A stretch of DNA of 33,899 nt from an uncultured Verrucomicrobia subdivision 3 bacterium (GTDB lineage Bacteria > Verrucomicrobiota > Verrucomicrobiia > Limisphaerales > UBA11358). The DNA lies in assembly GCA_903850425.1 (NCBI GenBank), contig CAINLR010000191.1:1-33899 (forward strand). Reading direction: 5' to 3'. The position numbers were made by a program, and so were the translations under genes. Within the stretch, counting starts at the first letter, position 1; each line of letters opens with the position of its first letter. Shown one piece after another: positions 25,147 through 32,925 of the stretch. The notes beneath the pieces were generated by a model that saw only the letters and a program-made list of their open reading frames with translations, was not told where the DNA came from and searched no databases.

Positions 25147-26435
25147 CAAATGAATTAACCGACATTAAGGAATCGGCAAATCCTGCGCCCGCCGCCGATT
25201 CATCCGACGTTATCGAGGTCAAAAAGAACGGCATCTGCGTTCGCATCCGCCCCACAATCAAAGCCGGCACGACCTATTTCGTGCTGGATTACCGCGCACA
25301 AGGGAAGCGCAAGCTGGTCTGGCGCTCCACGCTGGCAAAGGCTCGCAAAGCTGCGGATGCGGCCATTGACAAGATCACCGAAGGCCAGGCCGAAGTCCTC
25401 AACCTCAAGGCCGCCGACGCCTACGCTTACACCCGCGCCCGCGATGCGCTGGTCGGGATAGAAAAAGGGATAGATGACGTTGCGAAGGAATACGCCGAAG
25501 CCTACCGCCTTCTGAATGGCAAGGCGTCCATCCTGGAGGCTTGCCGGGATTGGGCGAAGCGCAACGCCGTCGTGTTGCCCCGCATTACGGTTGCCGCCGC
25601 TGTGGAAGAATTTAATCTGCAATGCGTCGCCAACGGCAAATCCAAAATTCGGCGGAAGGAAATTTCCACCATCCTGAAAAATTTCGCGACGGCCTTTAAC
25701 GAGGAAATTCAAGCGCTGGAACCAAAAATGATTTCGGACTATTTGACCAAATTGACGCTGGCCGAACGCACCCGCCGGAATTATCGGAACGTGATTGGCT
25801 ATTTCAACCGCTGGCTGATCCTGCGCGGCTATCTCAAGAAGGCGACTGATCTGCTGGATGGCGTGCAAAAGTATTCCGCCCGGCTGCATGGCGAAATCAC
25901 CACCTACAACCCCGAAGAAATGCACCGAATCATTGCCGCTGCGGACGAACGGATTTTGCCGCTCATCGTCCTTGGCGGTTTTGCCGGATTGCGTCATGCC
26001 GAAATTCAGCGGCTGGATTGGGCAGACATAGACCTGGAAGATGGCTTTATTGAAATCAAAGCGGAAAATGCCAAAACCAAAACCCGCCGGATTGTTCCGA
26101 TTAAGGAAAATCTGAAAGCGTTTTTGAAACCACTGGCGAAGAAAAACGGGAAAGTGGTCACGGTCAAGAACACCAGCAAAGAGCTTGGAATAACGGCGGC
26201 GAACACGGCGGACAAAGCCAATGGCATCGAGGCGATGGAATGGAAACATAACGCGCTACGGCACACCTACATTTCCGCCCGCGTCGCCGAGTGCGCCGAT
26301 GTTTCCCGCGTGGCCGATGAAGCCGGCAACAGCCCGCAAGTCATCCGCACGAACTATTTGAAGCGGATGCGCCCGGCGGCGGCGGCGGAGTGGTTTGCCA
26401 TCATGCCGAAAGAATCCAGCCCGGCAACGAATTGA
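25140..26435 (+). CDS. Tyrosine recombinase / phage-type integrase
   Basis: Integrates and excises the element at the ssrA 3' end. The 431 residues contain an N-terminal arm-binding region (about 20-120), a core-binding SAM-like domain (about 150-235) and a catalytic domain (about 255-415). Catalytic residues visible are Arg285 in GFAGLRHAEIQRL, Lys314 in the beta-hairpin KTKTRRI, His370 and Arg374 in HNALRHTYIS, and Tyr406 in RTNYLKRM. The usual second His/Trp position is Asn397 in GNSPQ, a tolerated variation. There is no visible Shine-Dalgarno site. It is convergent with the repressor gene, with 8 bp between. Both its position beside ssrA and its family fit an integrated mobile element. 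Confidence 0.93.
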   Translation: MKANELTDIKESANPAPAADSSDVIEVKKNGICVRIRPTIKAGTTYFVLDYRAQGKRKLVWRSTLAKARKAADAAIDKITEGQAEVLNLKAADAYAYTRARDALVGIEKGIDDVAKEYAEAYRLLNGKASILEACRDWAKRNAVVLPRITVAAAVEEFNLQCVANGKSKIRRKEISTILKNFATAFNEEIQALEPKMISDYLTKLTLAERTRRNYRNVIGYFNRWLILRGYLKKATDLLDGVQKYSARLHGEITTYNPEEMHRIIAAADERILPLIVLGGFAGLRHAEIQRLDWADIDLEDGFIEIKAENAKTKTRRIVPIKENLKAFLKPLAKKNGKVVTVKNTSKELGITAANTADKANGIEAMEWKHNALRHTYISARVAECADVSRVADEAGNSPQVIRTNYLKRMRPAAAAEWFAIMPKESSPATN

Positions 26436-26457
26436 CGTTGCGGCTATTTCTTTTTGC
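26424..26457. terminator. Terminator-like hairpin between convergent genes
   Basis: GCAACG (26424-26429) pairs with CGTTGC (26436-26441) around a 6-nt loop and is followed by a T-rich tract. The stem is short, so confidence is modest. It would end integrase transcription inside the tail of the repressor gene. Confidence 0.45.
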
Positions 26458-27166
26458 GCTTGGATGCCGGCGCGGCCGATTTTTTTTGCGGCTTGCGTTC
26501 GGGCGTGTAGTGAAGCAGGCCGTCTTTCGTTCCAACGTATTCACTGTTCATGGTGAATGGAAATTTGTTTTTCTTTAGCTTCTTTTCCGACTCAAGACGC
26601 ATGGACGTAATAAAACCTTCCAACAAATAATCTTTCTCCAGTTGCGGAATCTTCTGAATCTCCGCCTCGATTTTATCGGACTCCGGCATTTTTACGGCGG
26701 TGCGATCTTCCTCGGTGACGCCGAAATGTTTTTCCAAATCGTCAAAGGCTTTGGCGAGCTTGTAGGCACAAAGGGCGGAGTCGTCTTTTTTATAGGCCCG
26801 GTAGTAGATGGCACACAGACGGCGGACATTCATGGTCAATGAATGAAGGGCTTGCAACGCTCCTAAATCGGGGTGCTTTTGCTGGAGGCCAAGCGCCTGA
26901 TAATCTTCAAACAATGCCTTGGTGTAGGGTGCGCCATCAACATCAACCGGCGGCTGGTTGACATCATTGGACAGAAGCCAGGCGAGATTGATGCCGGTCT
27001 TGTGCGTAACCAAACCGGCGAGCTTGTCGCTGAGATTCAACTTGCCCAACTCAACGGCTTGAACGGTCGGGGTCGAACATTCGAGGATCGCGGCCATTTC
27101 TTTTTGAGTCAGGCCGCTGATGTTCCGCAGCACGGCGAGCGTGTGGCGTTGGGGCGAAATTCGCAT
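26444..27166 (-). CDS. XRE-type helix-turn-helix repressor
   Basis: A 240-residue protein whose first 60 residues form an XRE-like HTH: LAVLRNISGLTQKEMAAILE followed by CSTPTVQAVELGKLNLS. The rest (about 70-200) is helical and of unknown family. It ends with a Lys-rich tail (KKSAAPASKRKKK). There is no peptidase (LexA/CI-type) domain, so any induction differs from SOS cleavage. The gene is divergent from the excisionase-like gene with about 70 bp between, where a pair of identical 9-bp sites lies. It is the likely lysogeny-type switch of the element. Confidence 0.8.
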   Translation of the reverse strand: MRISPQRHTLAVLRNISGLTQKEMAAILECSTPTVQAVELGKLNLSDKLAGLVTHKTGINLAWLLSNDVNQPPVDVDGAPYTKALFEDYQALGLQQKHPDLGALQALHSLTMNVRRLCAIYYRAYKKDDSALCAYKLAKAFDDLEKHFGVTEEDRTAVKMPESDKIEAEIQKIPQLEKDYLLEGFITSMRLESEKKLKKNKFPFTMNSEYVGTKDGLLHYTPERKPQKKSAAPASKRKKK

Positions 27167-27179
27167 GGGCGAAACGATA

Positions 27180-27224
27180 GCATATATGTATTAAACATCA
27201 ATGCAAATCTTGCCGCATATATGC
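27180..27224. promoter_or_regulatory. Divergent operator region with two GCATATATG sites
   Basis: GCATATATG occurs at 27180-27188 and within the perfect 10-bp palindrome GCATATATGC at 27215-27224. The start points are 35 bp apart, so the sites lie on nearly the same helix face about three turns apart. They lie in the 72-bp gap between the divergent repressor and excisionase-like genes and are a probable repressor binding region. Confidence 0.55.
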
Positions 27225-27238
27225 AATAGGGATATGCT

Positions 27239-27484
27239 TTGTCCAAGATGATGCAAACAGAACAACCAAACACTGACGGACAGGGCGGGCTGGTGGATGC
27301 GCCGCGCCTGCTGGTGGAACTTTTTCCAAACCCCGAATGCCGGCCTTCCCTGCGCTGGCTGCGGACGCAAGTAGCCGAACGCACGCTGCCGTTTGTCCGC
27401 ATTGGCCGGCTGTGTTTCTTCGACACGCAAATGGTCAAGACGCACTTTGCCGCCCGCGCGATGAGCAAAGTTAAGGGGCAATAA
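27239..27484 (+). CDS. Excisionase/AlpA-like winged-helix DNA-binding protein
   Basis: A small basic protein of 81 residues. Its C-terminal half (RPSLRWLRTQVAERTLPFV, then RIGRLCFFDTQMVKTHF) fits the MerR-like excisionase/AlpA fold, with the expected R-I-G-R followed by F-D. The N-terminal 30 residues are low-complexity. TTG at 27239 has a good AGGGA upstream (27228-27232) with a 6-bp spacer; ATG at 27248 or 27251 is possible but lacks a well-placed ribosome-binding site. It is the first gene of the plus-strand replication/packaging cluster, divergent from the repressor. Confidence 0.75.
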   Translation: MSKMMQTEQPNTDGQGGLVDAPRLLVELFPNPECRPSLRWLRTQVAERTLPFVRIGRLCFFDTQMVKTHFAARAMSKVKGQ

Positions 27485-27503
27485 AACCAACCGGGCAAAT
27501 TTT

Positions 27504-28562
27504 TTGAAAGCCACCCCATTAGAGCGGGCGCGCCGATACATTGCCAAATGTCTGCCGGCAATCAGCGGCCAGAGCGGTCACAACGCGACATTTTATGTCG
27601 CGGCGGTGCTGGTGCATGGGTTCGCGCTCGGTGAAGCGGACGCGCTGGTTTTGCTGCGCGAGTTCAATCAGCGGTGTCTGCCGCCGTGGAGCGAAGGCGA
27701 ATTGATTCACAAGATCAAGTCGGCGGTGAACGCGGCTCACCTGTTGCCGCGTGGTCATTTGCTCGGCGGCGAAAATGGCAGTCCGGTTTCCACGAAGCCG
27801 CTGCCGCCGCCGCCACCGAAGCCGAAATTTCAAAAGGACGTGCTCAAGCGGGTCGCCAACAATGTCGCGGCCATCAAGGATGTCGTTCGTCTGCTTTCCG
27901 AACGGTCGCCGGTAGCGGTGGACCGGCAGGATTCCGCCAGCGTGCTGCGGCACCTTTACGCTCGCGGGTCGGGCGAAAAAATTCTGATTTTCACGGACAT
28001 GAAATCCCAGGGGCAATTTCTTTGGGAAGCTGACCGGAACGATTTTATCCAGCAGCGCCATTTGCCGGCGGGCAATGATGGCGTCTGGTTTCTGCCTCAA
28101 CCGGTCAGCGGCGGATTTTTTCCGAATCCGCGTTCCGACGGGAATTTGTCCCGGCGGTCGGAAGAAGCGGTTTCGGCGTTTCGTTATGCGGTGCTGGAAA
28201 GCGACGAGGCGGATGCCGATGACTGGCTGCGGTGTCTGGTGCAAATGCCGCTGCGGATCGCCTGCATTTGCGAGTCGGGCAAGCGGTCAATTCATGCGCT
28301 GGTGCGGTTGGACGCGGCGAGCAAGGTTGATTGGGATCGGCTCATGGCGCCACTCAAGCCGGTGCTGATAACGCTCGGCGCGGATCGGGGCGCTTTGTCC
28401 GGCGTCCGTTTGTCCCGTCTGCCGCAAGCGATGCGCGGCGAACGCTGCCAGCGGTTGCTGTATTTGAATCCGCAACCAACCGGGCAACCAATTTTTCAGC
28501 AGGCCATGCCACCAGCCTGCTACGCGCAGAAAATGGAGGGGAAGGAACCGGAAAATGAATGA
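27504..28562 (+). CDS. PriCT-type primase-like replication protein
   Basis: A 352-residue protein. Residues 8-80 have the PriCT-like helical domain seen in phage and plasmid primases (RARRYIAKCLPAISGQSGHN; FALGEADALVLLREFNQRCL; PPWSEGELIHKI). After a Pro-rich linker (100-110), residues 220-325 contain a region that may be an AEP-type primase core: an acidic motif YAVLESDEAD (228-237), SIHALV (262-267) and RLSRLP (302-307). The assignment of the second part is an inference; catalytic residues are not proven. The start is TTG at 27504, just before the PriCT motif. The stop overlaps the next gene by 8 bp. Confidence 0.68.
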   Translation: MKATPLERARRYIAKCLPAISGQSGHNATFYVAAVLVHGFALGEADALVLLREFNQRCLPPWSEGELIHKIKSAVNAAHLLPRGHLLGGENGSPVSTKPLPPPPPKPKFQKDVLKRVANNVAAIKDVVRLLSERSPVAVDRQDSASVLRHLYARGSGEKILIFTDMKSQGQFLWEADRNDFIQQRHLPAGNDGVWFLPQPVSGGFFPNPRSDGNLSRRSEEAVSAFRYAVLESDEADADDWLRCLVQMPLRIACICESGKRSIHALVRLDAASKVDWDRLMAPLKPVLITLGADRGALSGVRLSRLPQAMRGERCQRLLYLNPQPTGQPIFQQAMPPACYAQKMEGKEPENE

Positions 28563-29721
28563 ATCACCGATGGACGCGGTTTATTATTGGGCGAATGAGA
28601 ACGGCATTACTGCCGAACCTGACGCGCCGCCGGTGCTGGATGTAACCGCCGCGAAACGGCTGGATGAGCTGGTCGCACACGCGCCAAACGACCCTTCCGA
28701 ATTATTGCGAAACCGGTTTCTTTGCCGGGGCGGTGGGCTGCTGCTGGTCGGGCCAACCGGCATCGGCAAAAGCTCGTTGTCCATGCAGGACATGATTCTT
28801 TGGGCGTTGGGGCGCGAGTCGTTTGAAATTTTCCCGACCCGCCCGCTGAAATCATTGCTCATTCAGGCGGAAAATGACGAGGGCGACCTGGCCGAAATGC
28901 GCGACGGCGTCATCAAGGGTTTGAACCTGACGGATGCCGAAAAGGAGATGGCGATGGCAAATGTCATCGTAGCGCGTGAGGACGTGCGGACGGGCTGGCA
29001 ATTCTTCGCTGAAACCGTGCGTCCCCTGCTCACCGATCACCAGCCTGATTTGCTTTGGATTGACCCGGCTCTGTCGTATCTCGGCGGGGAAGCCAATTCT
29101 CAAAAGGATGTCGGCGGCTTCCTGCGGAACCATTTGAATCCGTTGCTCCGGGAATTTAACTGCGCCGTCGTGGTGGTGCATCATACCAACAAACCGCCGG
29201 CTGGCCGGGAAAAGCCGGATTGGAGCGGCGGCGATTTCGCCTACCTCGGCGGCGGTTCGGCGGAATGGGCGAATTGGGCGCGGGCAGTTCTCGTCGTGCG
29301 CAGCCTGGGTTCGCATTCGGTGTTTGAATTGCGGGCGGCGAAACGCGGCGGGCGGCTGGGCTGGAAAGAAGCGGATGGCGAAACGAAAACTTTCACCAAA
29401 CTGATCGCGCACGCAACCGAGCCGGGCGTGATTTGCTGGCGGGAAGCCGATGCCTCGGAAATGCCGGAAACGAAAAAGGCCAAACGGATTCATACCAAGG
29501 CCGACGTGCTGGCTCATGTGCCACCGGAAAAACCGATTGCCAAGGACTTGCTCCGGGCCAAAGCCAACGGTGCGGGTGTCGCCTTGAACAAAATCAATCC
29601 GATGATCGCCGAACTGCTGGATGACGGCGATTTGCACCAATGGCACGAAAAACGACCGGGAACGAATCCGAAAATCTCCTTCGCCCGCTTTGCCCAGCCC
29701 GAACCGGAGCTAATCAAATGA
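28555..29721 (+). CDS. RecA-fold replicative helicase-like ATPase (RepA/AAA_25 type)
   Basis: A 388-residue protein with Walker A LLLVGPTGIGKSS (about 62-74), then SLLIQAENDEGDLAEM, Walker B DLLWIDPALSYLGGE (about 165-179) and the VVVVHHTNKPP segment with the sensor His. These are typical of hexameric RepA-like helicases of plasmids and phages. The C-terminal 60 residues look like a winged-helix region (KADVLAHVPPEKPIAKDLLR). A strong GGAGGGGAAGG ribosome-binding site precedes the ATG. With the preceding primase-like protein it forms a replication module for the element. Confidence 0.85.
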   Translation: MNESPMDAVYYWANENGITAEPDAPPVLDVTAAKRLDELVAHAPNDPSELLRNRFLCRGGGLLLVGPTGIGKSSLSMQDMILWALGRESFEIFPTRPLKSLLIQAENDEGDLAEMRDGVIKGLNLTDAEKEMAMANVIVAREDVRTGWQFFAETVRPLLTDHQPDLLWIDPALSYLGGEANSQKDVGGFLRNHLNPLLREFNCAVVVVHHTNKPPAGREKPDWSGGDFAYLGGGSAEWANWARAVLVVRSLGSHSVFELRAAKRGGRLGWKEADGETKTFTKLIAHATEPGVICWREADASEMPETKKAKRIHTKADVLAHVPPEKPIAKDLLRAKANGAGVALNKINPMIAELLDDGDLHQWHEKRPGTNPKISFARFAQPEPELIK

Positions 29722-29786
29722 GACACCTACACGGAGACTTGAACGGGCAAAAACGCCGTGTGTGTCGGTCGTGCGCGTCAGACCAG

Positions 29787-29835
29787 AGACACACTCACAC
29801 GCCCCCTATTTATAGGGGCGTGTGTGTGGGTGTCT
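29787..29835. promoter_or_regulatory. Long hairpin upstream of the small terminase gene
   Basis: CACACGCCCCCTAT pairs with ATAGGGGCGTGTG around a TT loop (one bulged C), extended by AGACAC (29787-29792) pairing with GTGTCT (29830-29835). There is no T-run, so it is not a typical terminator. It lies between the helicase and TerS genes and ends 22 bp before the TerS start. Confidence 0.75.
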
Positions 29836-29857
29836 GTCAGGGGTGGAATGTAATTTT

Positions 29858-30442
29858 ATGAGTCATGCGTTTGAACAGCAGCCACGCGAAAGCGCAAAGG
29901 CATTTGCCGCCTTCAGCTTGTATTTGAATCTTGGGCCGCAACGGTCAACCGCAGCGGTGGGGAAACAGTTGGGAAAGAGTCAGGGTTTGATGGAACGATG
30001 GGCGGCAAAATTCGATTGGCGGAGCCGGGTGGCGGCGCACGCGGCGCATTTGGCGCTGGCCGAACGCGAAGCGATTGAAGTCACGGCGCGGGGCAATGCG
30101 GCGGAATGGGAGAAACGCGAAACGGAATTGCGCGAGCAAGAATGGACTTTGCGGGGCGAATTGATCGAGGCGGGCCTGAAAGTCCTCGGCAAGTTCAAAG
30201 ACGGCAGCCGGGGTGCAACTTTGGGCGATGTGTCGCGGGCTTTTGAAGTGGCGAGCAAGCTGGGCCGGCTGGCGACGGGCCAAAGCCCGGATGGCGAAAA
30301 TACCAGCGGTGACAAACTGCCCGCGTTGCATGTCGAGGTCACGGTCGCGTTGGAAAAAATTTATGGCGAGCCGGAAGTGGCAGCGCCACCGGCCATTGTG
30401 GACGTGCAAACCGTGCCGGCGCTGCCGGAAAAAACCGCATGA
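29858..30442 (+). CDS. Phage terminase small subunit-like protein
   Basis: Predicted DNA-recognition subunit that marks DNA for packaging. The 194-residue product has an N-terminal HTH region (STAAVGKQLGKSQGLMERWA, followed by AKFDWRSRVAAHAAHLAL), the usual pattern for small terminases of this group. A helical middle (about 85-140) follows, then a disordered Pro/Val-rich tail. I place the start at 29858 because AGGGG lies upstream and the preceding frame runs into the hairpin. Its stop overlaps the large-subunit start by 4 bp, and this order (TerS then TerL) is standard. Confidence 0.78.
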   Translation: MSHAFEQQPRESAKAFAAFSLYLNLGPQRSTAAVGKQLGKSQGLMERWAAKFDWRSRVAAHAAHLALAEREAIEVTARGNAAEWEKRETELREQEWTLRGELIEAGLKVLGKFKDGSRGATLGDVSRAFEVASKLGRLATGQSPDGENTSGDKLPALHVEVTVALEKIYGEPEVAAPPAIVDVQTVPALPEKTA

Positions 30443-31836
30443 CGGCATGGGAACGATATTTTCTGGCCGGTCGCCGCGCTGGTTGCCCGAAAGCGCAAAT
30501 GGAAAATTTTGTGCGGGCCGGATTGCTGTTGCAGCCGAAACAGTTGAAGTTCGCCGCGTATTGCCGTGAGGCGGATTTGTCCGGCGGGCCGAAGATGATT
30601 TCCACCGGCGGTGGCAAAGGCTCGGCCAAAACCCACGGCGTCTATTGCCAGATTTTCGCGGATGACTGCCAGCGGGTGCCGGGTTTGAAGGTGCTGATCT
30701 TGCGCAAAATTTTGAAAGGAGCCGCCGAGCAGTTTGACGACATGCGGCGCAAACTGCTGGGGAACCTGCGGCATGAATGGCGGGCGCAAAAGGGCGAATT
30801 GAGTTTCGCGACCGGCTCGCGCGTCATCATCGGTCATTACAACGATGAGCGGGACATAGACAAGTATATGGGGATTGAATACGACGTAATCAATCTCGGC
30901 GAGGCTACGCAACTGCCATTTTCAAGAGTTCAAGGGATTCGGGGCTGTTTGCGCACGAGCAAACCAAACTGGCGTCCGCGTATGTATTTGGACACGAATC
31001 CGGGCGGCGTCGGCCATCGGTGGTATCGGGGAATGTTCATCGTGCCGTGGCTGGAGAAACGCGAAACCACCACGCGCCATGTTCAGGTGACGGTGGATGA
31101 CAACAAATTTGTTGATTCCGAATATAAATCCACGCTCCAGTCTTACACCGGTTGGATGCGAAAGGCATACCTCGACGGCGATTGGGACATTGCCGCCGGG
31201 CAATACTTCACCACCTTTCGCCGCGAGGTCAACGTCGTCGAGGATTTCGACGATTCGCGGGCGGTGGAGTGGTTCGCGGCGTTTGATTATGGTTTCGCGC
31301 ATTACACCGTCGTTTTGCTCGGCTGTCGCGACGGCGACGGAAACATTTTCATCGTGGACGAACACGCGGAACGGCTTTGGCTGCCGCAACGTCACGCGGC
31401 GGCGGTCAAAGCGATGCTCGCCCGGCACAAAATTGGTGAACGCAAAATGTCCGTCGAGGATCTGAAACGGTTCGTGGCCGGGGCGGATGTGTTTTCACGG
31501 CAGAGCGACGGGACAACGATTGCCGCGCAATACTCGAAACTCGGAATCTCTCTGCGCTGCGCGAACACTGACCGCGTGAACGGCTGGGCGGAAATTTTGC
31601 AACGGTTCGGCGATGTCGAGGCCGGGATTCGTCCGACACTATTCATTCACAAGCGATGCGGTCGCCTGCTGGAAACTTTGCCGGCGTTGCAACATGATCC
31701 GAACCGCCCCGAAGATGTTTTGAAGGTGGATTGCGACGAGGACGGCATCGGCGGTGACGATGCGGCGGATGTCCTGCGCTACATGGTGGCGACGAAATCG
31801 CGGACGGTCACGCAACGAAAGTTGCGCGGGGTTTGA
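30439..31836 (+). CDS. Phage terminase large subunit
   Basis: Packaging motor with an ATPase and a nuclease domain. The 465-residue product has a Walker A-like STGGGKGSAKTHG (about 55-67) and LILRKILKGAAEQFDDM. The Walker B region reads YDVINLGEATQL, in which the usual Asp before Glu is Gly. The C-terminal RNase H-like nuclease keeps its acidic residues: Asp in WFAAFDYGFAHY, Asp in VAGADVFSRQSDG and Asp in GIGGDDAADVLRY. The length fits the class. No portal or capsid genes follow on the plus strand in the window. Function as an active motor is uncertain because of the Walker B change. Confidence 0.88.
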   Translation: MTAWERYFLAGRRAGCPKAQMENFVRAGLLLQPKQLKFAAYCREADLSGGPKMISTGGGKGSAKTHGVYCQIFADDCQRVPGLKVLILRKILKGAAEQFDDMRRKLLGNLRHEWRAQKGELSFATGSRVIIGHYNDERDIDKYMGIEYDVINLGEATQLPFSRVQGIRGCLRTSKPNWRPRMYLDTNPGGVGHRWYRGMFIVPWLEKRETTTRHVQVTVDDNKFVDSEYKSTLQSYTGWMRKAYLDGDWDIAAGQYFTTFRREVNVVEDFDDSRAVEWFAAFDYGFAHYTVVLLGCRDGDGNIFIVDEHAERLWLPQRHAAAVKAMLARHKIGERKMSVEDLKRFVAGADVFSRQSDGTTIAAQYSKLGISLRCANTDRVNGWAEILQRFGDVEAGIRPTLFIHKRCGRLLETLPALQHDPNRPEDVLKVDCDEDGIGGDDAADVLRYMVATKSRTVTQRKLRGV

Positions 31837-32090
31837 TGGTCGCGCGCCTGGCTGCGAGTCCGTGCGAGCGGCCACTTTGGGCGAACTGTGGAATGAGGCA
31901 ACGAATGGAATAGCGAGCCGTCTCCCCGGCGCGCGAAACATGATGGATTCCAAAGGGCTTGCCCGTTGGCGCGGTCTGGTGCGCGTAACACCAGAAAATT
32001 GCTGGATGCGCGAAACGACCACCGAAGGGCGTTTCGCCGAATTTTTTCGCACCCGGCGCGGTGGCGTCGGGTGCGGTGATGGTCTGCGGG
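31837..32090. other. Gene-free spacer with a hairpin
   Basis: The 254 bp between TerL and the minus-strand cluster contains no convincing gene. A short plus-strand frame in it (from 31836, MVARLAASPCERPLW) ends after about 25 codons. A hairpin at 32048-32075 (CGCACCCGGCG with CGTCGGGTGCG, 6-nt loop) is present, but on the minus strand it is followed by A, not T, so it is not a normal terminator for the DUF6573-like gene. Confidence 0.6.
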
Positions 32091-32486
32091 TCAATCTTCG
32101 TCCGGCATCATCAAGGTGATGGCGGGCTGCGGGTCGTCAATGTCCAGTGCGCCGCAAGTGGCGATGAGTTTAACAAGCCGCGCTGCGCGGTTGTCGTTGC
32201 GGACATAAAACGCAACGGGTATGCGGTCGCAACCTGGGCGGCTGCGAAGGATTCCGAAACGGAGCATCCAGACAATATCCCAAAGGCGTCCGGCTTCATC
32301 TTGTCCGGTCACGCCTTCCGGCACGGTCACGAATGAATCGAAAACCGTGCGAGTCAGGAATACCGGGAATTTGATTCCGGCTTCCTGCGCGGTCTTGGTG
32401 ACTTCAACTTGCACGCCGTCGGCGACGGCCTGCGCTCTGGTGTAACTGTAAATGACGGGGCCGAATGGTGATTCGTTTGTGTTCAT
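32091..32486 (-). CDS. DUF6573-like protein
   Basis: Function unknown. The 131-residue protein begins MNTNESPFGPVIYSYTRAQA and contains DGVQVEVTKTAQEAGIKFPV and GVTGQDEAGRLWDIVWMLRF, patterns I associate with the DUF6573 family common on plasmids and mobile elements. The C-terminal half has FYVRNDNRAARLVKLIATCG and ends with acidic residues. It is the last of four tightly packed minus-strand genes, starting 4 bp after the previous one. Its function may relate to element maintenance but that is not known. Confidence 0.7.
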   Translation of the reverse strand: MNTNESPFGPVIYSYTRAQAVADGVQVEVTKTAQEAGIKFPVFLTRTVFDSFVTVPEGVTGQDEAGRLWDIVWMLRFGILRSRPGCDRIPVAFYVRNDNRAARLVKLIATCGALDIDDPQPAITLMMPDED

Positions 32487-32490
32487 GGTG

Positions 32491-32727
32491 TCAGTGATTT
32501 AGGCGTTTAAGTTTGCGGGCTTCCCGCTTGGCGCGGGCTTCGGCTCGCGCGTGCCAGTCGGCCAACGTGCGGAACACACTGGCGAGCGGTGCGCGGTAGG
32601 TGGTGCGGGTGCGCTCAAGTCGCATCCCGATCACGTCTCCGGGTTCAAGTGAAATGACAATGCGCTTGCGGTAGTGCGCGAACTGGTCACGCGAACGGCG
32701 GCGGATGGTCTTGTGTAAATCAGTCAT
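32491..32727 (-). CDS. Small basic hypothetical protein
   Basis: A 78-residue, strongly basic protein starting MTDLHKTIRRRSRDQFAHYR. The middle has a VISLEPGDVIGMRLERTRTTY segment (cut at 20), reminiscent of short DNA-binding or transcription-related peptides, and the end is Arg/Lys-rich. The ATG lies inside the end of the preceding gene (8-bp overlap), indicating coupled translation. No family recognised. Confidence 0.55.
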   Translation of the reverse strand: MTDLHKTIRRRSRDQFAHYRKRIVISLEPGDVIGMRLERTRTTYRAPLASVFRTLADWHARAEARAKREARKLKRLNH

Positions 32728-32917
32728 GGCAAATTTCCTCGGTGTGGAAAAACGCGGCCTGCGCTGCCTCCGCCTCGCGGCGGCGTCTGTCTGCCTCGGC
32801 CTGCTCGCGGGTGATGCGCTCACCGTCCAGCGAAACCTCGGCAAACAAATTGAATGCGTCCGGCGTAAAACCGAACTCATGCTGCGGCAACGGCAGGCGG
32901 CGTTTGTTCCGTTTCAT
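32720..32917 (-). CDS. Small hypothetical protein
   Basis: A 65-residue protein starting MKRNKRRLPLPQHEFGF, with a basic beginning, the segment TPDAFNLFAEVSLDGERIT and an Arg/Glu/Ala-rich helix towards the end (EQAEADRRRREAEAAQAAFF). No family recognised. Its ATG lies 8 bp after the preceding gene's stop, and its stop overlaps the next start by 8 bp, so it is part of the same unit. A longer version starting upstream is possible but overlaps the neighbour. Confidence 0.5.
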   Translation of the reverse strand: MKRNKRRLPLPQHEFGFTPDAFNLFAEVSLDGERITREQAEADRRRREAEAAQAAFFHTEEICHD

Positions 32918-32925
32918 GGTGTGAA

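Noticed and set aside
32048-32075. Terminator for the DUF6573-like gene
   Set aside because: The stem is good but on the minus strand it is followed by an A-run, not a T-run.
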